Assembly (NCBI RefSeq): GCF_041381155.1
Contig: NC_091135.1
Coordinates: 53,767,997-53,831,996, forward strand
Length of the DNA stretch: 64,000 nt
From: Argopecten irradians
Lineage: Eukaryota > Mollusca > Bivalvia > Pectinida > Pectinidae
Reading direction: 5' to 3'
Shown: positions 11,302-23,800 of the stretch, piece after piece
Position numbering within the stretch: the stretch's first letter is position 1
How the letters are laid out: each line of letters starts with the position of its first letter
Program-made: the position numbers and the translations under genes
Notes under the pieces: generated by a model
What the model saw: the letters and a program-made list of their open reading frames with translations, nothing else
What the model was told of the DNA's origin: nothing
Database searches by the model: none

Positions 11302-11823
11302 CTTGTTTTAGAAGAAAGGGTTCAAAATGTAGGACTACAACAGTGATAATAAGTTGTTATCGTGTATCTAGATCTAAATCTCTGGTATCGGTATTATTTA
11401 CATTGTACATTGATTTAGTAGCTCTACTGAACACGTTAACACATATATGATATAAAAGGTATACATGTATGTCATGACACGTTTGTGTTTGCATAGGCAT
11501 GCACATACATAAAACAGTAGTAATAAATTCATTTTAATAAATGAATACATAATGTAGTATAACTCTTTATATATATTATTATTATTATTATAGATGGGTG
11601 GTAGTATGAAATAAACCACTTGATAATAAATAAAACAAGAATATTCTATGCATACGTATATCCGGAAACATCTATCCTAACCTGCTTTTTGTTATATTAA
11701 CGCAAAGTGAAAGTAGAACTAGAAAATGAGTCGAACAAATGTTTGGATCGACGGACGATTTGAGTCAAGCGTCTGTCTGATCCGAAAACTATATTTTATT
11801 TAAGTGAACCCTGAACTAGCACA
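11302..11823. promoter_or_regulatory. Shared promoter region between divergent DHRS4 genes
   Basis: Only 522 bp separate the two start codons (11301 on minus, 11824 on plus), so the region must hold both promoters and both 5' UTRs if no distal 5' exons exist. A TATA-like GATATAAAAGG lies near 11449-11459 in the plus orientation. The segment also has a short ATT-triplet run (11577-11592). No CpG-rich core is visible. Confidence 0.5.
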
Positions 11824-14800
11824 ATGTTGAGACGCCTTGTATTCAATAATTCGATTAAGCGACAACTTGGTTCGAGGATGACATCAAATTCATCACAGAA
11901 GTTGTCAGGGAAAGTCGCTATTGTAACAGCGTCCACTGACGGGTAATTTAATTCACGGAAAGCTAAATGCATTGGAGTAGTGTAGTGTACATGTGCATAC
12001 AATTGTATAAACTTATTGTATGATATACATGTATGTACTATGTATGTTGTACGTCTACGCTATAGATTGTACCGACAAAACATAGTTTTGCACATGAATT
12101 TCAGGTAACATATTCATACTAACAAGCTCGAATATTGAAGCTCAATTCTTGTTACTCCAGTCCAGAGGTTACTTTCACTGCAGTTATATCCACCCTGCAC
12201 TATGTAAAACTGACGGCAGTTCAGGAGAAAACAAAGTGACCTATTACAGACCTGCAGAGACTATGATATGAGAATATGAGTCCAGGGGCGGATATAAAGA
12301 CATTGATAGTATCCCCTGGAGTAGATAAGATACAGTAAAATAATACTGTATATGTATCTATACTAAAATGCAGAAGAGTTCTTTCTTAGAATGTCTCTCT
12401 CAAGTTTGAGATATTGATTGCATCATTTACTTTAGGATAGGTTATGCCATTGCTGAGAGGCTTGGACAAGATGGAGCCAAAGTGGTGGTTAGCAGTCGAA
12501 AACAAAAAAATGTTGATGCAGCCGTTGAAAAATTGCGAGCAAAAAATCTTCATGTGCATGGAACAGTATGTCATGTTGGAAAAAAAGAGGACAGGGCCAG
12601 TCTGATTAAACAGGTATTTATTATAGCAATATTAATGTAGTACAAATTATATAATACTGTACTGATCTCAATAGTTATTACAAATTGTAATTCAATATAC
12701 ACTGTATAAGACATAACAATATGGTGTATCTGTCATGTATCAATGATGAAAATAAATGTTAAGATATGTTAATTTATATTTTCAGACCCTAGATCAGTTT
12801 GGTGGCATTGATATAGTCGTATCTAATGCAGCAGTTAATCCGTTCTTTGGTCCAACATTAGATGTAAGTTGTCTCCTAATTGTGTTTACATTTATTTCCA
12901 TATTTATAAATTTTATATAAATGATAATTCAATCCAATTAAAATTTGACTTGTAACATACGCTCCACTAACAATATGTTTCATATCATAGTAGAGCAATT
13001 TTAAAAGTCTTTAATGAGATTGATAATAACGTTTAATTAACATGCATGACCTGGCTTCACCTGATGTACAAATCTAAAGGAGTCCTTATCTGTAGTACAA
13101 TAATTAACATGCATGACCTGGCTTCACCTGATGTACAAATCTATACAAGTCCTTTTCTGTAGTACAATAATTAATATGCATGACCTGGCTTCACCTGATG
13201 TACAAATCTAAAGGAGTCCTTATCTGTAGTACAATAATTAATATGCATGACCTGGCTTCACCTGATGTACAAATCTATAAAAGTCCTTATCTGTAGTACA
13301 ATAATTAATATGCATGACCTGGCTTCACCTGATGTACAAATCTATAAAAGTCCTTATCTGTAGTACAATAATTAACATGCATGACCTGGCTTCACCTGAT
13401 GTACAAATCTATACAAGTCCTTATCTGTAGTACAATAATTAACATGCATGACCTGGCTTCACCTGATGTACAAATCTAAAGGAGTCCTTATCTGTAGTAC
13501 AATAATTAACATGCATGACCTGGCTTCACCTGATGTACAAATCTATAGAGTCCTTATCTGTAGTACAATAATTAACATGCATGACCTGGCTTCACCTGAT
13601 GTACAAATCTAAAGGAGTCCTTATCTGTAGTACAATAATTAACATGCATGACCTGGCTTCACCTGATGTACAAATCTATACAAGTCCTTATCTGTAGTAC
13701 AATAATTAACATGCATGACCTGGCTTCACCTGATGTACAAATCTATACAAGTCCTTATCTGTAGTACAATAATTAACATGCATGACCTGGCTTCACCTGA
13801 TGTACAAATCTAAAGGAGTCCTTATCTGTAGTACAATAATTAACATGCATGACCTGGCTTCACCTGATGTACAAATCTATAAAAGTCCTTATCTGTAGTA
13901 CAATAATTAACATGCATGACCTGGCTTCACCTGATGTACAAATCTATAAGAGTCCTTATCTGTAGTACAATAATTAACATGCATGACCTGGCTTCACCTG
14001 ATGTACAAATCTATACAAGTCCTTATCTGTAGTACAATAATTAACATGCATGACCTGGCTTCACCTGATGTACAAATCTATACAAGTCCTTATCTGTAGT
14101 ACAATAATTAACATGCATGACCTGGCTTCACCTGATGTACAAATCTAAAGGAGTCCTTATCTGTAGTACAATAATTAACATGCATGACCTGGCTTCACCT
14201 GATGTACAAATCTAAAGAAGTCCTTATCTGTAGTACAATAATTAACATGCATGACCTGGCTTCACCTGATGTACAAATCTAAAGGAGTCCTTATCTGTAG
14301 TACAATAATTAACATGCATGACCTGGCTTCACCTGATGTACAAATCTAAAGGAGTCCTTATCTGTAGTACAATAATTAACATGCATGACCTGGCTTCACC
14401 TGATGTACAAATCTATACAAGTCCTTATCTGTAGTACAATAATTAACATGCATGACCTGGCTTCACCTGATGTACAAATCTATACAAGTCCTTATCTGTA
14501 GTACAATAATTAACATGCATGACCTGGCTTCACCTGATGTACAAATCTATATGAGTCCTTATCTGTAGTACAATAATTAACATGCATGACCTGGCTTCAC
14601 CTGATGTACAAATCTAAAGGAGTCCTTATCTGTAGTACAATAATTAACATGCATGACCTGGCTTCACCTGATGTACAAATCTATACAAGTCCTTATCTGT
14701 AGTACAATAATTAACATGCATGACCTGGCTTCACCTGATGTACAAATCTATACGAGTCCTTATCTGTAGTACAATAATTAACATGCATGACCTGGCTTCA

Positions 14801-17800
14801 CCTGATGTACAAATCTATACAAGTCCTTATCTGTAGTACAATAATTAACATGCATGACCTGGCTTCACCTGATGTACAAATCTATACAAGTCCTTATCTG
14901 TAGTACAATAATTAACATGCATGACCTGGCTTCACCTGATGTACAAATCTATACAAGTCCTTATCTGTAGTACAATAATTAACATGCATGACCTGGCTTC
15001 ACCTGATGTACAAATCTAAAGGAGTCCTTATCTGTAGTACAATAATTAACATGCATGACCTGGCTTCACCTGATGTACAAATCTAAAGGAGTCCTTATCT
15101 GTAGTACAATAATTAACATGCATGACCTGGCTTCACCTGATGTACAAATCTATACAAGTCCTTATCTGTAGTACAATAATTAACATGCATGACCTGGCTT
15201 CACCTGATGTACAAATCTATAAAGTCCTTATCTGTAGTACAATAATTAACATGCATGACCTGGCTTCACCTGATGTACAAATCTATAGAGTCCTTATCTG
15301 TAGTACAATAATTAACATGCATGACCTGGCTTCACCTGATGTACAAATCTTAAAGGAGTCCTTATCTGTAGTACAATAATTAACATGCATGACCTGGCTT
15401 CACCTGATGTACAAATCTAAAGGAGTCCTTATCTGTAGTACAATAATTAACATGCATGACCTGGCTTCACCTGATGTACAAATCTAAACAGTCCTTATCT
15501 GTAGTACAATAATTAACATGCATGACCTGGCTTCACCTGATGTACAAATCTAAAGAGTCCTTATCTGTAGTAGTACAATAATTAACATGCATGACCTGGC
15601 TTCACCTGATGTACAAATCTAAAGAGTCCTTATCTGTAGTACAATAATTAACATGCATGACCTGGCTTCACCTGATGTACAAATCTATAAAGGAGTCCTT
15701 ATCTGTAGTACAATAATTAACATGCATGACCTGGCTTCACCTGATGTACAAATCTAAAGAGTCCTTATCTGTAGTACAATAATTAACATGCATGACCTGG
15801 CTTCACCTGATGTACAAATCTAAAGGAGTCCTTATCTGTAGTACAATAATTAACATGCATGACCTGGCTTCACCTGATGTACAAATCTATAGAGTCCTTA
15901 TCTGTAGTACAATAATTAACATGCATGACCTGGCTTCACCTGATGTACAAATCTAAAGTCCTTATCTAGTACAATAATTAACATGCATGACTGGCTTCAC
16001 CTGATGTACAAATCTAAAGTCCTTATCTGTAGTACAATAATTAACATGCATGACCTGGCTTCACCTGATGTACAAATCTATACAAGTCCTTATCTGTAGT
16101 ACAATAATTAACATGCATGACCTGGCTTCACCTGATGTACAAATCTATACGAGTCCTTATCTGTAGTACAATAATTAACATGCATGACCTGGCTTCACCT
16201 GATGTACAAATCTAAAGGAGTCCTTATCTGTAGTACAATAATTAACATGCATGACCTGGCTTCACCTGATGTACAAATCTATAGGAGTCCTTATCTGTAG
16301 TACAATAATTAACATGCATGACCTGGCTTCACCTGATGTACAAATCTAAAGGAGTCCTTATCTGTAGTACAATAATTAACATGCATGACCTGGCTTCACC
16401 TGATGTACAAATCTAAAGGAGTCCTTATCTGTAGTACAATAATTAACATGCATGACCTGGCTTCACCTGATGTACAAATCTAAAGGAGTCCTTATCTGTA
16501 GTACAATAATTAACATGCATGACCTGGCTTCACCTGATGTACAAATCTAAAGGAGTCCTTATCTGTAGTACAATAATTAACATGCATGACCTGGCTTCAC
16601 CTGATGTACAAATCTAAAGGAGTCCTTATCTGTAGTACAATAATTAACATGCATGACCTGGCTTCACCTGATGTACAAATCTATACAAGTCCTTATCTGT
16701 AGTACAATAATTAACATGCATGACCTGGCTTCACCTGATGTACAAATCTAAAGGAGTCCTTATCTGTAGTACAATAATTAACATGCATGACCTGGCTTCA
16801 CCTGATGTACAAATCTAAAGGAGTCCTTATCTGTAGTACAATAATTAACATGCATGACCTGGCTTCACCTGATGTACAAATCTAAAGGAGTCCTTATCTG
16901 TAGTACAATAATTAACATGCATGACCTGGCTTCACCTGATGTACAAATCTATAGGAGTCCTTATCTGTAGTACAATAATTAACATGCATGACCTGGCTTC
17001 ACCTGATGTACAAATGAGTCCTTATCTGTAGTACAATAATTAACATGCATGACCTGGCTTCACCTGATGTACAAATCTAAAGGAGTCCTTATCTGTAGTA
17101 CAATAATTAACATGCATGACCTGGCTTCACCTGATGTACAAATCTAAAGGAGTCCTTATCTGTAGTACAATAATTAACATGCATGACCTGGCTTCACCTG
17201 ATGTACAAATCTAAAGGAGTCCTTATCTGTAGTACAATAATTAACATGCATGACCTGGCTTCACCTGATGTACAAATCTAAAGGAGTCCTTATCTGTAGT
17301 ACAATAATTAAACATGACCTGGCTTGCATGTACAAATCTAAAAGTCCTTATCTGTAGTACAATAATTCACATGATGCTTCACACAATCTAAAGGAGTCCT
17401 TATCTGTAGTACAATAATTAACATGCATGACCTGGCTTCACCTGATGTACAAATCTAAAGGAGTCCTTATCTGTAGTACAATAATTAACATGCATGACCT
17501 GGCTTCACCTGATGTACAAATCTATACAAGTCCTTATCTGTAGTACAATAATTAACATGCATGACCTGGCTTCACCTGATGTACAAATCTATACAAGTCC
17601 TTATCTGTAGTACAATAATTAACATGCATGACCTGGCTTCACCTGATGTACAAATCTAAAGGAGTCCTTATCTGTAGTACAATAATTAACATGCATGACC
17701 TGGCTTCACCTGATGTACAAATCTAAAGGAGTCCTTATCTGTAGTACAATAATTAACATGCATGACCTGGCTTCACCTGATGTACAAATCTATACAAGTC

Positions 17801-20800
17801 CTTATCTGTAGTACAATAATTAACATGCATGACCTGGCTTCACCTGATGTACAAATCTAAAGGAGTCCTTATCTGTAGTACAATAATTAACATGCATGAC
17901 CTGGCTTCACCTGATGTACAAATCTATCTAAAGGAGTCCTTATCTGTAGTACAATAATTAACATGCATGACCTGGCTTCACCTGATGTACAAATCTAAAG
18001 GAGTCCTTATCTGTAGTACAATAATTAACATGCATGACCTGGCTTCACCTGATGTACAAATCTATACAAGTCCTTATCTGTAGTACAATAATTAACATGC
18101 ATGACCTGGCTTCACCTGATGTACAAATCTAAAGGAGTCCTTATCTGTAGTACAATAATTAACATGCATGACCTGGCTTCACCTGATGTACAAATCTATA
18201 TGAGTCCTTATCTGTAGTACAATAATTAACATGCATGACCTGGCTTCACCTGATGTACAAATCTAAAGGAGTCCTTATCTGTAGTACAATAATTAACATG
18301 CATGACCTGGCTTCACCTGATGTACAAATCTAAAGGAGTCCTTATCTGTAGTACAATAATTAACATGCATGACCTGGCTTCACCTGATGTACAAATCTAT
18401 ACAAGTCCTTATCTGTAGTACAATAATTAACATGCATGACCTGGCTTCACCTGATGTACAAATCTATACAAGTCCTTATCTGTAGTCATAATTAAATGAC
18501 TGCTCACGATGTACAAATCTAAGTCCTTATCTGTAGTACAATAATTAACATGCATGACCTGGCTTCACCTGATGTACAAATCTAAAGGAGTCCTTATCTG
18601 TAGTACAATAATTAACATGCATGACCTGGCTTCACCTGATGTACAAATCTAAAGGAGTCCTTATCTGTAGTACAATAATTAACATGCATGACCTGGCTTC
18701 ACCTGATGTACAAATCTATACAAGTCCTTATCTGTAGTACAATAATTAACATGCATGACCTGGCTTCACCTGATGTACAAATCTAAAGGAGTCCTTATCT
18801 GTAGTACAATAATTAACATGCATGAGTCCCTGGCTTCACCTGATGTACAAATCTAAAGGAGTCCTTATCTGTAGTACAATAATTAACATGCATGACCTGG
18901 CTTCACCTGATGTACAAATCTAAAGGAGTCCTTATCTGTAGTACAATAATTAACATGCATGACCTGGCTTCACCTGATGTACAAATCTAAAGGAGTCCTT
19001 ATCTGTAGTACAATAATTAACATGACCTGGCTTCACCTGATGTACAAATCTAAAGGAGTCCTTATCTGTAGTACAATAATTAACATGCATGACCTGGCTT
19101 CACCTGATGTACAAATCTAAAGGAGTCCTTATCTGTAGTACAATAATTAACATGCATGACCTGGCTTCACCTGATGTACAAATCTAAAGGAGTCCTTATC
19201 TGTAGTACAATAATTAACATGCATGACCTGGCTTCACCTGATGTACAAATCTAAAGGAGTCCTTATCTGTAGTACAATAATTAACATGCATGACCTGGCT
19301 TCACCTGATGTACAAATCTATACGAGTCCTTATCTGTAGTACAATAATTAACATGCATGACCTGGCTTCACCTGATGTACAAATCTAAAGGAGTCCTTAT
19401 CTGTAGTACAATAATTAACATGCATGACCTGGCTTCACCTGATGTACAAATCTATAGGAGTCCTTATCTGTAGTACAATAATTAACATGCATGACCTGGC
19501 TTCACCTGATGTACAAATCTAAAGTCCTTATCTGTAGTACAATAATTAACATGATGACTGCTTCACCTGATGTACAAATCTAAAGTCCTTATCTGTAGTA
19601 CAATAATTAACATGCATGACCTGGCTTCACCTGATGTACAAATCTAAAGGAGTCCTTATCTGTAGTACAATAATTAACATGCATGACCTGGCTTCACCTG
19701 ATGTACAAATCTAAAGGAGTCCTTATCTGTAGTACAATAATTAACATGCATGACCTGGCTTCACCTGATGTACAAATCTAAAGGAGTCCTTATCTGTAGT
19801 ACAATAATTAACATGCATGACCTGGCTTCACCTGATGTACAAATCTAAAGGAGTCCTTATCTGTAGTACAATAATTAACATGCATGACCTGGCTTCACCT
19901 GATGTACAAATCTAAGAGTCCTTATCTGTAGTACAATAATTAACATGCATGACCTGGCTTCACCTGATGTACAAATCTATACAAGTCCTTATCTGTAGTA
20001 CAATAATTAACATGCATGACCTGGCTTCACCTGATGTACAAATCTATAAGGAGTCCTTATCTGTAGTACAATAATTAACATGCATGACCTGGCTTCACCT
20101 GATGTACAAATCTAAAGGAGTCCTTATCTGTAGTACAATAATTAACATGCATGACCTGGCTTCACCTGATGTACAAATCTAAAGGAGTCCTTATCTGTAG
20201 TACAATAATTAACATGCATGACCTGGCTTCACCTGATGTACAAATCTAAAGGAGTCCTTATCTGTAGTACAATAATTAACATGCATGACCTGGCTTCACC
20301 TGATGTACAAATCTATAGGAGTCCTTATCTGTAGTACAATAATTAACATGCATGACCTGGCTTCACCTGATGTACAAATCTATACAAGTCCTTATCTGTA
20401 GTACAATAATTAACATGCATGACCTGGCTTCACCTGATGTACAAATCTAAAGGAGTCCTTATCTGTAGTACAATAATTAACATGCATGACCTGGCTTCAT
20501 CTGATGTACAAATCTAAAGGAGTCCTTATCTGTAGTACAACAACTATAACTATATAGACATCAGTGCAAGTGTACAGTTAACTTATTTACTAATTAATCA
20601 TGATTTTAAACATTTTTAAAGCTGGTAAAAAGTTTCACTAAGCTGTCAATTTGTGAGAATCTGTGTAAAATGTCTCCCTTACGAAAACAAATAAACCTGA
20701 TTGATGACAGGATGAAATTAATATTGTTCAAAATATAAACTTCATATTTTGTAGTGTTCAGAGGAGCAATGGGATAAGGTATGTATATTTACTTAAGCAT

Positions 20801-23800
20801 TGATTTCACTAAGTTTTAATTTCATTGGGTGTGAAAGAAATTTTGTGGGAAACTGTGTAAATCTGCGTCAACGTTTCTATTGTGACGTCACGATAATGTC
20901 AGGTTTCCTCGCCATTCTCCGATTTTTTCATCATAGTTGTATAAAAAATGTTTTAGCCAATTAGAAAACCAGATTTAGTACGAAAACAAAAAAGAATTAA
21001 TTATTATCATTTAAAGTTCAAGGGTTTTAAGTATGGCTTTTTTGACAAATTTGTTTAAGTACAGGTGATGAACACTTCTGGTGTAAGATGATTTTGTCAA
21101 ATTACCATGTTGTTTTGAAATTATTGTGGAAAAAGTTCTATAAAGTTGGTAAGAATAGTTTAATTATAAAAACTTGATGAATAACTAGAAGTCTTTTGTA
21201 TTGAGACTTTATTGATAATCTCTGTTGAGCGTTTATCTCCTATATAACAAAGGTTTAATAAAATGACATGAAAATTTGTTTTCTCATTATTTTAATAAAA
21301 TGATGTGAACATTTATTTTCTCATTATTTCTAATAAATTATTGTTTACATTACAGATATTTGATCTGAATGTAAAAGCAACTTTTATGCTTATTAAGGGG
21401 ACCGTTCCACATATGCAAACCAGAGGGTATGTATGCATAACTGAATTGCAAATGACATTAATTTATAATTTTATTTTGAAATGATTACAATAAACAAACT
21501 TCTATTTAGCCAATAACATATATCAGACAAGCATATAAATGATAATGCTATAGTGATTAACGTTACAAACAAAGAAACATGGTATTATGGCTTGATAAAG
21601 TTCGACTATATGATACTGAAAAATTGTGCTAGAATATTTATGAAACTTCAGATGTAGAATAAGATACATTTTTTCCAAAGTCAATTGAAATATTTTCTTG
21701 TTTCAATTGTACTTTTTATCTTAAACACATTTTTTTGGAAAAACGTTGATATTCTTGAGTCTTCAATATTAATGTAAATATTTTCTGTACATGAAAAATG
21801 TGCAAATTATATCATATTGTAATATCACAAAAGGTAGTGTTCCTAATAATGTGAAGGAAAATGAGTGAATACCCAGCTTAAACAGTAAAAAAATGTGTAC
21901 TGATATCCAGACCTGTCATTTGTCCATTAACTTTGAGATTGTGTCCTAATTTTAGTGGCGGATCTGTCACGGTTGTATCGTCCATAGCTGGATACAATCC
22001 TATACCAGTAAGTATACTTGGCTACTGAATCACATGATCATCTTGTGGCTTTAAATGTTTCACTCGTGCGTTATTTATCCTTTTTAGCTCACCTGCCCGA
22101 AAGGCAAGTGAGCCTATGCTATGGTGCTGCATCCGTTGTCCGGCCGTCGTCCGGCGTCAACATTTCCATTTAAATAAGTTCTTCTCCAAAACTTGGAGAC
22201 CTAGAGTCCTGAAATTTGACTTATAGCATGCTGGGATGAAGGGCTACCAAGTTTGTTCAAATGAATGACCTTGACCATCATTCAAGGTCACAGGGGCCAA
22301 ATAGGTGAAAATCTTTAAATGACTTCTTCTTAATAACCAAACAGCCTAAGGACCTGATATTGGGCCTGAAGTATGCTGGGATCAAGGGCTGCCAAGTGTG
22401 TTCAAATGAATGACCTTGACCTACATTCAAGGTCACGGGTCAAAAAGGCAAAAATCTTTAAACAACTTCTTCTTAATAACTAAGAGGCCTTGGGACCTGA
22501 TATTAGGCATGTGGCATGCTGGGATAGAGGGCTACCAAGTTTGTTCAAATGAATGACCTTGACCTTCATTCAAGGTCACAGGGGTCAAATAGGCTAAAAT
22601 CTTAAAATGACTTCTTCTTAATAACCAAACAGCCTAGGGACCTGATATTGGGCCTGAGGCATGCTGGGACCAAGGGCTACCAAGTTTGTTCAAATGAATC
22701 ACCTTGACCTTCATTCAAGGTTACAGGGGTCAAAAAGGCTAAAATCTTTAAACAACTTCTTCTTAATAACCAAGAGACCTAGGGACCTGATATTGGGCCT
22801 GTGGCATGCTGGGATCAAAGGCTACCAAGTTTGTTCAAATGAATGACCTTGACCTTCATTCAAGGTCACATTGGTCAAATAGGCTAAAATCTTTAAACGA
22901 CTTTTCCTTAATAACAAAGAGGGCTAGAGACCTGATATCGGTCATGTGGCATGCTGGGATAGAGGGCTACTAAGTTTGTTCAAATGAATGACCTTGACCT
23001 TCATTCAAGGTCACAGGGGTCAAATAGGCTAAAATATTTAAACGACTTCTTAATAACCAAGAGGCCTAGGGACCTGATATTGGGCCTGTGGCATCTTGGG
23101 ATGAAGCGCTACAAGGTTTATTCAAATGAATGACCTTGACTTTCATTCAAGGTCACAGGGGTCAAATAGGCTGAAATCTTTTAAAGACTTCTTCTTAATA
23201 CCCAAACAGTCTAGGGACCTGAAATTGGGCCTATGGCATGCTGGGATCAAGGGCTACCAAGTTAATTCGAATGAATGACCTTAACATCATTCAAGGTCAA
23301 AGGGGTCAGTTAGGCTAAAATCTTAAAACAAATTCTTAATAACCAAGAGGGCTAGAGACATGATATTGGGCATGTGACATGTTGGGATGAAGCGCTACAA
23401 AGTTTGTTCAAAAGAATGACCTTGACCTTCATTCAAGGTCACAGGGGTCAAATAGGCTAAAATCTTTAAATGACTTCATTTTAATAACCAAGAGGCAAAG
23501 AGGCCTCTAATGTGCTTAGGGATGATATAAATTCTTATTTACTCTTTTTGATAAGTATGAACCATGTATGATTACCAGATTGCAGGTGAGCGATTCAGGC
23601 AATTTGAGCCCTTGTTTATAACTTTCACTGGAAGCAGCAGGCAGAAATTGATGGACAATTTGTGATTTGAAGATGGAAATTTTGAACGTTCAGTACAGTT
23701 TTTAAAAAGTCATACTGAACGATAATTCCCCATCATTTTATTTCCATCACTTAATATATATATATATTTCCCTAATGCCTGTTTCAGATGCTGGGTCCCT

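Noticed and set aside
15122-15379. ORF with [20 protein letters not shown] repeats
   Set aside because: A stretch of the 67-bp satellite where small length changes keep one frame open.
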